36,005 nt of DNA, taken from assembly GCA_902535745.1 (NCBI GenBank), contig CACAUR010000008.1, forward strand, positions 1-36,005. The letters are read 5' to 3'. The stretch is from an uncultured Pelagibacteraceae bacterium. GTDB lineage: Bacteria > Pseudomonadota > Alphaproteobacteria > Pelagibacterales > Pelagibacteraceae. Both the position numbers and the translations under genes were made by a program. Shown here piece by piece: positions 1 to 6,546 of this stretch (positions within the stretch are counted from its first letter, which is position 1; every line of letters starts with the position of its first letter). Under the pieces are notes generated by a model. It saw only the letters and a program-made list of their open reading frames with translations. It had not been told where the DNA came from and did not search any database.

Positions 1-1
1 T

Positions 2-1015
2 TTATTTGTTTCAGTAATTTTTGCAGCTGCAACTGGAATAGTTGGTGCCTCAGTAACAATTTTAGGAATTATGGCTGCTAAATCAATGAACAGATCTGGA
101 TACGATGTAAAACTTGCTGCTGGAACAATAACAGCCGGTGGTACTTTGGGAATTTTGATTCCACCAAGTATTATGTTGGTGGTAATGGGCCCAATAATGG
201 AAATACCAGTTATTGATTTATTTGCGGCTGCAATTTTACCTGGAATATTGCTTGCTTCATTATATGCGGCTTACACAACAATTAGATGTATGATTAATCC
301 AAAATTAGGGCCAGTTTTACCTGAGGATAGGAGAGCGGTCAGTATGCGAGAAGTGTGGATTGAATTTTTCTTAGGTCTCGTACCGCCTGCTGCATTAGTT
401 TTTGCCGCTTTAGGAAGTATATTATTTGGATTTGCTACACCAACAGAAGCAGCAGGATGTGGTGCAATGGGTGCACTTCTCTTGTCTCTATCTTATAAAA
501 AATTAACTTTACCAAAATTACAAGAAGCTCTTGTAAAAACATTAGAAATTACAGCTTTAATAATGGTTTTAGTTGCTGCATCAAATTTCTTTGGGGCAGT
601 GTTTGCAAGATTGGGTACTCCAACATTACTTACAGAATTCTTACTAGGTTTGGAAATGAACAAATACCTAATACTTGCAATGATAATGGTAATGATATTT
701 TTATTAGGTTGGCCGTTAGAATGGGTTCCAATAGTTATGATAATAATTCCAATTATCCTACCATTAGTTGAAGCTTTAGGGTTTAATCTAACATGGTTTG
801 CGATTCTTGTAGCAGTTAATTTACAGACCGCCTGGTTATCTCCACCTGTAGCACTATCAGCCTATTTCTTAAAAGGGGTCGTTCCAGAGTGGGATTTAAA
901 GGACATTTATCTTGGCATGATGCAGTTTATGGTCCTTCAAATAATTGGATTAATCATTATTATAATATTTCCTAAGATTGTCCTTTGGTTACCTACTGTC
1001 TTGTATGGACAGTAA
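2..1015 (+). CDS. dctM: TRAP transporter large permease (DctM family), 5' partial
   Basis: The reading frame is open from base 2, so the gene begins before the window; 337 codons are visible and the internal ATG at 71 is not the start. The protein is almost wholly hydrophobic with many membrane helices. The segments ATGIVGASVTILGIMAAKSM, GGTLGILIPPSIM and FATPTEAAGCGAMGALLLSL are hallmarks of the DctM/IT superfamily large subunit. In TRAP systems this subunit forms the ion-coupled channel (usually Na+) in the inner membrane and takes organic acids or related solutes from a periplasmic DctP-type binding protein, with a small DctQ subunit. Those partners should lie upstream, outside the window. 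The substrate cannot be told from this subunit. The stop is 24 bases before the NCS1 permease gene, so the two may be co-transcribed. Confidence 0.93.
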   Translation, partial: LFVSVIFAAATGIVGASVTILGIMAAKSMNRSGYDVKLAAGTITAGGTLGILIPPSIMLVVMGPIMEIPVIDLFAAAILPGILLASLYAAYTTIRCMINPKLGPVLPEDRRAVSMREVWIEFFLGLVPPAALVFAALGSILFGFATPTEAAGCGAMGALLLSLSYKKLTLPKLQEALVKTLEITALIMVLVAASNFFGAVFARLGTPTLLTEFLLGLEMNKYLILAMIMVMIFLLGWPLEWVPIVMIIIPIILPLVEALGFNLTWFAILVAVNLQTAWLSPPVALSAYFLKGVVPEWDLKDIYLGMMQFMVLQIIGLIIIIIFPKIVLWLPTVLYGQ

Positions 1016-1039
1016 TACATATTTGTTTAATATGTATTT

Positions 1040-2497
1040 GTGAGCTCAGAAAAAGAAAAATTTAATCTTACTAACTGGGAAATAGTTTCAGTAAACCCTA
1101 TTGAAAAAAATTGGGACTGGAAAGATATGTTTTGTTTTTGGTCTGTCGGACTTCAAAGCATAATGTCTTTTGCCTTAATAGCTTCATTATATTTTGTTTA
1201 TAATTTAAATTTTTATGAAGTTCTATTTGGGAGTTTACTAGCATCTTTATTGGTGAGTTACTTATCTTATATTATTGGAAAACCCTCTCAAAAGCATGGA
1301 ATTCCTTTCCCAGTTTTTTTAAGAATATCATCTGGATACCAAGGGGCAAAATTTATAAGTCTAACAAGGGGTATAGTTGGAATATTCTTTTTTGGTGTTC
1401 AAACTTATTTTATTTCCAAATCTATTGGATATTTAATTAGAATTTCTTTATTTCAAATTGACAGTGAAATACTAAACAACGATGTATTTTTTAACTATTT
1501 TATGACAATGAACTTAATAGATTGGGTAAGTTTTATTTTTACGATTTTAATTCAATATTTTTTGTTTAGTAGGGGACAAAAATTTATAAGGAATTTTATT
1601 AATTTCTCAGCTTTGTTCGTATATGCAGGTTTATTACTATTTTTTATAGTACTAATTGCTGATCCAGAGTTGTTTGTAATAGATTCTTTTATAAGCAAAA
1701 TAAATCTTGAGAATGGATTTACCGATTTTCAATTTAAAAATATGATTGGTATAACAGGTACCTTATTCGCTTATTTTTCTATTTTGATTATGAATTTTGG
1801 AGACTACTCAAGATATGTAAAAAGCTCTCAGGAACTACTTAAAGGAAATCTAAGTTTATTGTTAAGTACGATAATTTACTCATTTTTATTATTAGTTATT
1901 GTTATTGGTGCTGATATTTTTTTTAAAAGTGGTCAAATATCAACTCAAAATCTGCTTACAAATCCAACAGATATCGTAGGCAAAATTAATAATACTTACA
2001 TAACTGTAACAGTTTTAATCTTTATTTTTTTTGCATCGTCTTCAACTAATTTAATCGCAAATTATTTTCCTTCTCAAAATGTATTACTAAATTTACTTCC
2101 AAACAGTTTATCTTTAAAAAGTTCTGGTTTTTTAATAATTTTATTTGGTTTTTTAATTGGAATTTTTTGGACACCGTTCTTCAGTCAAAATGGATCTATG
2201 TCAATAATTGATACACTTTCAGCTTTTTTTGGACCTATTTTTGGTGTCATGATTTTTGATTATTATGTAGTGAAAAATAAAATGGTCATAAATAAAGATT
2301 TATTTTCAGCCAGAGGCGATAGTGCGTACCTTTATTCTGGAGGATGGCATTTAAAAGCATATTATTCTTTTATAATAGGATTCATATTTTCATCTGCATC
2401 AATTTGGAATTCAAAATTCATGTTTTTAGATACTTTTTCTTTTATAATAGGTTTTATAACTGCGGGTATTACTTATTATCTATTAGCAAGCGATTGA
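1040..2497 (+). CDS. NCS1-type nucleobase/cation symporter permease
   Basis: This 485-residue inner-membrane protein has about 12 predicted hydrophobic helices. The N-terminus (NWEIVSVNPIEKNWDWKDMFCFWSV) and the following glycine-rich helices resemble the purine/cytosine/allantoin/hydantoin NCS1 symporters, as does the GIPFPVFLRISSGYQGAKF segment, which matches the region after helix 2 in that family. GTG at 1040 is the only reasonable start: an in-frame TAA lies at 1028-1030, and the nearby ATG at 1032 is in another frame and closed at once by TGA. No clear Shine-Dalgarno sequence is visible. The stop overlaps the dehydrogenase start by one base (TGATG), implying coupled translation. The substrate, perhaps a nitrogenous ring compound, is inference only. 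The family call is fairly sure; the specificity is not. Confidence 0.8.
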   Translation: MSSEKEKFNLTNWEIVSVNPIEKNWDWKDMFCFWSVGLQSIMSFALIASLYFVYNLNFYEVLFGSLLASLLVSYLSYIIGKPSQKHGIPFPVFLRISSGYQGAKFISLTRGIVGIFFFGVQTYFISKSIGYLIRISLFQIDSEILNNDVFFNYFMTMNLIDWVSFIFTILIQYFLFSRGQKFIRNFINFSALFVYAGLLLFFIVLIADPELFVIDSFISKINLENGFTDFQFKNMIGITGTLFAYFSILIMNFGDYSRYVKSSQELLKGNLSLLLSTIIYSFLLLVIVIGADIFFKSGQISTQNLLTNPTDIVGKINNTYITVTVLIFIFFASSSTNLIANYFPSQNVLLNLLPNSLSLKSSGFLIILFGFLIGIFWTPFFSQNGSMSIIDTLSAFFGPIFGVMIFDYYVVKNKMVINKDLFSARGDSAYLYSGGWHLKAYYSFIIGFIFSSASIWNSKFMFLDTFSFIIGFITAGITYYLLASD

Positions 2498-3243
2498 TGA
2501 ATAAATTCGATTTAAATAAAAAAAATGCAATTATTACTGGCGGCGCACAAGGATTTGGACTTGATATTGCAAAAAGATTCCTTCAATCAGGAGCTAAAGT
2601 AATTATTTGGGACTCTGATGAAAAAGAACTTAAAAAAGCTTTAAAATTAATTAATGATCAAAATCTTTCCAGTGATGTTGTAGACGTATCAGACCCAAAG
2701 AGTGTCGATGATGTTTTAAACAAAATTACATCTAAAACAAAAATTGATATTCTGATAAATAATGCAGGGATTACAGGCTCTACAACAGAATTATGGAATT
2801 ATGATTATGAAGAATGGAAAAAAATAATTAATATTAATTTACATGGAACCTTTAACTGTTGTAAGTCAGTTGTACCCCACATGATTAAGAATAATTATGG
2901 AAGAATTGTTAATATAGCATCTGTCTCTGGCAAAGACGGAAATGCGAAAGCTAGTGCATATAGTTCATCTAAAGCAGGAGTAATAGCGCTTACAAAATCT
3001 TTAGGGAAAGAACTTGCAGATAAAAATATAGCAGTAAATGCAGTAACTCCGGCGGGAGCTAAAACCAGAATTCTTGACCAAATGTCAAAAGAGCATGTTC
3101 AAAGGATGCTTTCAAAAGTACCTAGGGCAAGGTTTCTTGAGTTAGAAGAACTTACATCAATGGTTTGCTGGTTATCTTCAGCAGAAAATTCTTTTTCGAC
3201 CGCCGCTGTATTTGACATTAGCGGCGGAAGATCTACTTATTAG
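2497..3243 (+). CDS. Short-chain dehydrogenase/reductase (SDR family)
   Basis: A 248-residue classical SDR. The Rossmann motif TGGAQGFG is at residues 14-21, NNAG at 88-91, the active-site Asn at about 114, the catalytic Ser at about 142, and YSSSK gives Tyr155 and Lys159. An acidic residue at the end of the second strand (Asp39) suggests NAD(H) rather than NADP(H). The start at 2497 is preferred because it overlaps the NCS1 permease stop by one base (TGATG) and places the Rossmann motif at the usual distance from the N-terminus; a longer open frame from 2344 would only read through permease codons. Close coupling to a permease suggests oxidation or reduction of an imported compound, but the substrate is unknown. 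The 3' end contains a GC-rich hairpin and overlaps a minus-strand small gene by 11 bases. Confidence 0.9.
   Translation: MNKFDLNKKNAIITGGAQGFGLDIAKRFLQSGAKVIIWDSDEKELKKALKLINDQNLSSDVVDVSDPKSVDDVLNKITSKTKIDILINNAGITGSTTELWNYDYEEWKKIININLHGTFNCCKSVVPHMIKNNYGRIVNIASVSGKDGNAKASAYSSSKAGVIALTKSLGKELADKNIAVNAVTPAGAKTRILDQMSKEHVQRMLSKVPRARFLELEELTSMVCWLSSAENSFSTAAVFDISGGRSTY
3200..3227. terminator. GC-rich perfect hairpin at the 3' end of the SDR gene (possible bidirectional terminator)
   Basis: CCGCCGCT (3200-3207) and AGCGGCGG (3220-3227) are perfect reverse complements, giving an 8-bp stem with seven G:C pairs and a 12-base loop, within the last 15 codons of the SDR gene. On the plus strand a T8 tract follows about 17 bases later; on the minus strand the stem begins 5 bases after the stop of the small peptide gene at 3233. 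The U-tract is not directly adjacent, so it is not a textbook intrinsic terminator. Its position between two converging transcription units is the reason for the call. Confidence 0.35.
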
Positions 3244-3364
3244 GCTTTTTTTTAGGGATTATAATATTTGTTTCAAAATATTTACTTTTTTCATTAGCTA
3301 TAACAGGAGCCAAGATTATAACTGACCAATAAATCAAAAGCATAAAAATGGATAAAGTCTTCAA
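3233..3364 (-). CDS. Small putative secreted peptide (43 aa), TTG start
   Basis: A 43-codon frame on the minus strand begins with TTG at 3364-3362, overlaps the lipoprotein stop as TTGA, and has GGAG at 3375-3372, seven bases upstream, as a well-placed ribosome binding site. The peptide begins MKTLSIFMLLIYW, continues hydrophobic to about residue 23, reaches a possible signal-peptidase site after PVIA, and ends in a Lys/Pro-rich tail (IIIPKKKPNK). A Sec signal, a good ribosome binding site and translational coupling to the lipoprotein argue for a real gene although it is tiny. An internal ATG (residue 8) would cut into the signal sequence. Its 3' end overlaps the SDR gene by 11 bases. No family is recognised; the function is unknown. 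Confidence 0.5.
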   Translation of the reverse strand: MKTLSIFMLLIYWSVIILAPVIANEKSKYFETNIIIPKKKPNK

Positions 3365-3567
3365 AGCTTTTCTCCATTGTTGGCACAATTTTCTTTATTT
3401 ATTTTATCATCAAATGTCTCAAGATTACCTTTATTTATGATCCATACGTATGACTTTTCATAGGTATTATCTGAAGCTAATTTTGTACATTTTTTACCCA
3501 ATTTTACTGAATGAGTTGAACAGTTTGTTAACATAATTAACAAGATTAAGGAGATATATTTTTTCAT
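3361..3567 (-). CDS. Small putative lipoprotein (68 aa)
   Basis: The protein begins MKKYISLILLIMLTNCS: two lysines, a hydrophobic core and a lipobox-like LTNC with the modified Cys at residue 16, so it is probably a membrane-anchored periplasmic lipoprotein. The mature part is polar, with two further cysteines (27 and 61) that could form a disulfide. ATG at 3567 is chosen because it starts the signal peptide exactly and has AAGG upstream; the frame is open a further 17 codons to 3618, but those residues would precede the signal. Its stop overlaps the start of the small peptide gene downstream on the same strand (TTGA), so the two probably form a bicistronic unit. No known family is recognised. 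Confidence 0.65.
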   Translation of the reverse strand: MKKYISLILLIMLTNCSTHSVKLGKKCTKLASDNTYEKSYVWIINKGNLETFDDKINKENCANNGEKL

Positions 3568-3589
3568 ATTAACCTTATAAGACCCAAAA

Positions 3590-3618
3590 ATGAATTTTGA
3601 ATGACTGAAAATTGTCAA
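3590..3618 (-). promoter_or_regulatory. Possible promoter for the lipoprotein/peptide pair
   Basis: On the minus strand a perfect TTGACA lies at 3618-3613. Seventeen bases further is ATTCAT (3595-3590), a poor -10 element. Transcription would start roughly 15 bases before the lipoprotein ATG. The -35 box is clear but the -10 is weak, so this is a tentative call within the 97-base divergent spacer 3568-3664. Confidence 0.28.
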
Positions 3619-3664
3619 AAGTAAGATTTAAAAAAAAATTTGAAAAAAAATTATTTTAGTTTAT

Positions 3665-4324
3665 ATGAATTTCATGCTCAAAATATTTATTGCTATTCTA
3701 ATCTTTCTATCCTCCATATCTTTAAGCTACTCCCAAAATATTAAAGTGTTTAAGTTTACTGATGAAGAGTTAAGCAATCTTAAAGTCAGAAAAGTTCGTG
3801 GGGCCAAAAATATGACTGAATACAACATTTTAACTGAAGATGGTTTAAATATATTAAAAGCTGAGGTAGAAAATGGTGGCTCAGGACTAGGCAAGGAAGC
3901 ACCTATAGATCTCAATCAAACACCATTTTTAAATATTACGTGGAAGGTTGAAAAGGGTTTGCCTGGTATTGATGAAAAGTCAAAAAAAGGTCATGATTTC
4001 GCAGCAAGATTTTTTGTTATTAAGAAAACAGGTATGACACCATTATCTAACAAAGCAATAAATTATGTATTCTCAAGTAATTCATCCATAGGAGAAAACT
4101 GGCCAAGTCCATACACTAAAAGTTCCATTGATTATGTTTTATCAAGTATTGATAAGAATAAAAATGAGTGGGTTACAGTCAAAACAAATGTCAAAGAAGA
4201 CTATAAAAGATTTCATAATTTAAATGTAGATATTTTAGATGGTGTCGCAATCATGGTAGATACTGATCAATCAAAATCTAAGGCTATTTCTTATTATAAA
4301 AATATATATTTTTCTGCGGAATAA
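3665..4324 (+). CDS. Exported DUF3047 family protein
   Basis: A 219-residue protein with an N-terminal signal peptide (MNFMLKIFIAILIFLSSISL, likely cleaved around residue 23, SYS/Q). The mature part resembles DUF3047: a strand like PFLNITWKVEKGLPG, then a segment with HDFAARFFVIK, an INYVFSS strand, W-x-x-P, and near the C-terminus the GVAIMVDTDQSKSKAISYY segment typical of that family. It is presumably a periplasmic beta-rich domain; no enzymatic role is established for the family as far as I know. A second in-frame ATG three codons in would also work. It is 17 bases before ybgC on the same strand. Family call good, function unknown. Confidence 0.75.
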   Translation: MNFMLKIFIAILIFLSSISLSYSQNIKVFKFTDEELSNLKVRKVRGAKNMTEYNILTEDGLNILKAEVENGGSGLGKEAPIDLNQTPFLNITWKVEKGLPGIDEKSKKGHDFAARFFVIKKTGMTPLSNKAINYVFSSNSSIGENWPSPYTKSSIDYVLSSIDKNKNEWVTVKTNVKEDYKRFHNLNVDILDGVAIMVDTDQSKSKAISYYKNIYFSAE

Positions 4325-4341
4325 GTTAATTTAAAGAATTA

Positions 4342-4743
4342 ATGAAGACTTTTACTTTTAAACTAAAAGTTTACTATGAAGATACTGACGCTGGTGGTGT
4401 CGTGTACTATGCAAATTACCTTAAATTTATGGAAAGAGCTAGAAGTGATGCTTTAGAATCTTTAGGTTTTACTAATAAAAAACTAATCGATGAAAACGGA
4501 ACTTATATAATAGTTAAGTCATGCAATATAAGTTATATGAAATCTGCCTTACTTGAAGATAATTTAGAGATAAAATCGAATATAAAAGAAATCACAAAAA
4601 CCTCTTTTTTTATGTCTCAAAAAGTATTTAAAGGCAATGATCAAATTACAGAGGCGGCAATTCATTTAGTAACAATTAACAAAAAGGGCAAGCCTGTCAA
4701 AATTCCTGAAAGATTAAAAGAGGAGCTAGAAAAACTAATTTAA
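4342..4743 (+). CDS. ybgC: Acyl-CoA thioesterase YbgC (hot-dog fold)
   Basis: This 133-residue single hot-dog domain has the 4-hydroxybenzoyl-CoA thioesterase/YbgC signature YYEDTDAGGVVYYANYLKFMERAR; the catalytic Asp is at about residue 16. The family hydrolyses acyl-CoA thioesters in the cytoplasm and in many proteobacteria is encoded with the tol-pal genes; here no tol genes are adjacent, so it is detached from that cluster. Length and N-terminus match the family. The 3' end overlaps the convergent uracil-DNA glycosylase gene by 9 bases. Confidence 0.88.
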   Translation: MKTFTFKLKVYYEDTDAGGVVYYANYLKFMERARSDALESLGFTNKKLIDENGTYIIVKSCNISYMKSALLEDNLEIKSNIKEITKTSFFMSQKVFKGNDQITEAAIHLVTINKKGKPVKIPERLKEELEKLI

Positions 4744-5409
4744 TCTTAGCACTCGCTTAAAGAGATCTTTCATTTTTTTTTCATTTATTCGACCAGTATT
4801 TACATTTCTCGGACTTGGATGATAACATGCAACTAACTTGATATTTTTTGGCAGTGAATAAATTTTTCCATGAGAAAAGAAAATTTTTTCTTTAAAATTA
4901 TAATTTTGTTTGAAAAAAAGAACACAGCTATCAAATGCAATTTTTCCTAAAGCAACAATTGTCCTTAGATTTTTTAAGTTGTCTATTTCATTATTAAAAA
5001 ATTGAAAACAGTTAACCAACTCATCTTGATTAGGTTTATCACCAGGTGGAACGCACTTAAGTGCAGTAGTTATATATGCATCTTTTAGTTTTAACCCATC
5101 ATTTATGTTGTCTGAATTCGACTGATTTGAAATTTTTACACCGTGTAAGCATTTATATAAAAAATCTGATGATTTATCGCCGGTAAACACCCTTCCAGTT
5201 CTTGTTCCTCCGTGAGCCGCAGGCGCTAATCCTACAAAAAGAATTTTCCCTTTTGTGTCTCCAAAACCAGTAATCGGTTTGCCCCAATAAGTTTCATTTT
5301 CATATTGTTTTCTTTTTTCAACAGAAATTTTTTTTCTAAATTTTACTAGTCTTGGACATTTGCTACATTTAATAATAGATTGATTTAGTTTTTGAAAATT
5401 CAAATTCAT
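4735..5409 (-). CDS. Uracil-DNA glycosylase, family 5-like (UdgB type, 4Fe-4S)
   Basis: A 224-residue protein. CSKC near the N-terminus (Cys15, Cys18) with Cys119 (KCVPPGDKP) and Cys134 gives the four expected cluster ligands. GLAPAAHGGTRTGRVFTGD (about 60-78) is motif 1 of family-5 uracil-DNA glycosylases and CYHPSPRNVNTGR near the C-terminus is motif 2. The enzyme should excise uracil and other deaminated bases from DNA in base-excision repair. ATG at 5409 is chosen because it puts the CxxC at the usual place; the open frame runs upstream to 5523, but only as the shadow of the opposite gene. The start codon is separated by one base from the start of the divergent phosphatase gene, so its promoter must lie inside that gene. 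Confidence 0.88.
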   Translation of the reverse strand: MNLNFQKLNQSIIKCSKCPRLVKFRKKISVEKRKQYENETYWGKPITGFGDTKGKILFVGLAPAAHGGTRTGRVFTGDKSSDFLYKCLHGVKISNQSNSDNINDGLKLKDAYITTALKCVPPGDKPNQDELVNCFQFFNNEIDNLKNLRTIVALGKIAFDSCVLFFKQNYNFKEKIFFSHGKIYSLPKNIKLVACYHPSPRNVNTGRINEKKMKDLFKRVLRLN

Positions 5410-5410
5410 A

Positions 5411-5962
5411 ATGAGATATTTTAAGATAATATTAATCTTTTTACTATTTTTATTAAACGAGACTAGCTTTGCTAATGAAAATATTGTGGAAATCTTAAAA
5501 AAAGAGAACAACATAATATTCATTCGTCATGCTATTGCCCCAGGAAATGGAGATCCCCCAAATTTTGATATTTTAGATTGTTCCACTCAAAGAAATTTAA
5601 GCAAAAACGGTGAACTACAAGCATCGAAAATTGGTAAGTTTTTTAAAGAAAATGACATAAAGTTTACAAAAGTACTCTCGAGCGAATGGTGCAGATGTAA
5701 AGATACTGCCAAATTAGCTTTTGGGAGTTATGAGACAAAAAACTTTCTAAATTCTTTTTATGATGAGCAGTTTTCGAAAAATAAAGACAAGCAAATTTTA
5801 GATTTTCAAAAATTTTTTAAAAATTGGGATTACTCTGGAAATTTAGTATTAGTCACTCATTATGTTGTAATTTCTGAAATTTTAGGTTTAGCAACAAGCT
5901 CTGGCGAGATTGTAATTACTGATAAAAACCTGGAGATTCTTTCATCATTAAAAATTAATTAA
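5411..5962 (+). CDS. Exported histidine phosphatase family protein
   Basis: A 183-residue protein with an N-terminal signal peptide (MRYFKIILIFLLFLLN, likely cleaved after SFA near residue 21). The catalytic motif of the histidine phosphatase branch is FIRHAIAPG (His40 as the phospho-acceptor; RHA instead of the commoner RHG). SSEWCRCKDTA contributes phosphate-pocket residues and VTHYVVIS holds the second histidine at residue 150. It is probably a periplasmic phosphatase; the substrate is unknown. It starts one base away from the start codon of the divergent glycosylase gene, leaving no intergenic promoter. Its stop overlaps the stop of the convergent small membrane protein gene. Confidence 0.85.
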   Translation: MRYFKIILIFLLFLLNETSFANENIVEILKKENNIIFIRHAIAPGNGDPPNFDILDCSTQRNLSKNGELQASKIGKFFKENDIKFTKVLSSEWCRCKDTAKLAFGSYETKNFLNSFYDEQFSKNKDKQILDFQKFFKNWDYSGNLVLVTHYVVISEILGLATSSGEIVITDKNLEILSSLKIN

Positions 5963-6129
5963 TCTTCTTTTTTCTCAGCAAGAAAAAGAAAAATTAAAAA
6001 TAAGGCAGTCCACCCAATACCAATCAGCCCTTTTTTGATACTAGTTTCTGCACCCCACAGATCAAAGAATAATGCACCAATTACAAGACCTAAAACATAA
6101 ATGATAATAACTGTTGTTGACTTACTCAT
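5959..6129 (-). CDS. Small two-helix membrane protein (56 aa)
   Basis: A 56-codon minus-strand frame, short enough to fall below common length filters. The product has two hydrophobic helices, STTVIIIYVLGLVIGALFF and GLIGIGWTALFLIFLFLA, joined by a short polar loop (DLWGAETSIKK), and ends in KKED. The start ATG (6129-6127) overlaps the TGA of the upstream DUF1289 gene (ATGA), the arrangement seen between real genes throughout this window. It fills what would otherwise be a 160-base gap. The helical hairpin and coupling make it credible; no family is recognised and the function is unknown. Confidence 0.7.
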   Translation of the reverse strand: MSKSTTVIIIYVLGLVIGALFFDLWGAETSIKKGLIGIGWTALFLIFLFLAEKKED

Positions 6130-6371
6130 TTTAAATTTTTTTTAAATAAAGATACACCTTCTTTAATCTTATTATCATAAGATTTCAAAAATGCATCTAA
6201 TTGCCAACCTGACATTCTATCTTTTAACTCTTTTAAATTTTTCTTTTTCCATTCATCAGTAGTCTCCGGGTTTTTCCAAGCAATTTTTTCCTCAGTTTTT
6301 CTAGCACAACCATAACAATAGCCTGAGATAGGATCTGTTTTACAAATACTTATACAAGGCGAAACAATCAT
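6126..6371 (-). CDS. DUF1289 family Fe-S/zinc-binding-like protein
   Basis: An 81-residue protein with the DUF1289 signature SPCISICKTDPISGYCYGCAR, placing cysteines at residues 6, 10, 19 and 22, followed by a conserved acidic/tryptophan helix (EEKIAWKNPETTDEW). The four cysteines suggest a metal site; the biochemical role is not established. It is the first gene of a minus-strand pair with the two-helix membrane protein (ATGA overlap). The spacer 6372-6454 upstream is shared with the divergent tRNA-Leu gene. Start at 6371 places the Cys motif at the usual N-terminal position. Confidence 0.88.
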   Translation of the reverse strand: MIVSPCISICKTDPISGYCYGCARKTEEKIAWKNPETTDEWKKKNLKELKDRMSGWQLDAFLKSYDNKIKEGVSLFKKNLK

Positions 6372-6414
6372 AAATTTTTTTTAATATTTCTCATAATTAC
6401 ACAATTATTCTAAT

Positions 6415-6442
6415 TGGACAAATTCATTCTATAAGATATAAA
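6415..6442 (+). promoter_or_regulatory. Promoter of tRNA-Leu (and probably tig)
   Basis: TGGACA (6415-6420, five of six consensus bases) and TATAAA (6437-6442, five of six) are separated by 16 bases. The predicted transcription start near 6449 lies about six bases before the mature tRNA 5' end, as expected for a tRNA promoter. No terminator separates the tRNA from tig, so the promoter probably serves both. Confidence 0.6.
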
Positions 6443-6454
6443 TCTTTTCTAATT

Positions 6455-6539
6455 GGGCGAGTGGCGGAATTGGTAGACGCGTTGGTCTTAGGAACCAATA
6501 TGGCAACATGTGAAGGTTCGAGTCCTTTCTCGCCTACCA
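6455..6539 (+). tRNA. tRNA-Leu (anticodon UAG)
   Basis: An 85-base class II tRNA with encoded CCA. Acceptor GGGCGAG pairs with CTCGCCT (G1-U72 wobble), D-stem GCG/CGC with the loop GAATTGGTAGA, anticodon stem TTGGT/ACCAA around CTTAGGA (anticodon TAG, reading CUA and probably other CUN codons), a long variable arm typical of leucine tRNAs, and T-arm GAAGG-TTCGAGT-CCTTT. The trigger factor ATG is only 7 bases after the CCA, so the 3' end must be released by processing if the two are co-transcribed. Confidence 0.97.
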
Positions 6540-6546
6540 TATTTTT

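Noticed and set aside
2344..2499. A longer N-terminal extension of the SDR gene starting at 2344
   Set aside because: These codons lie inside the permease gene in another frame and give a non-SDR sequence; the ATG at 2497 fits both the coupling and the family N-terminus.
5410..5523. An upstream start (5523) for the uracil-DNA glycosylase
   Set aside because: The extra 38 residues are the antisense of the phosphatase signal peptide and precede the expected N-terminal CxxC region without family similarity.
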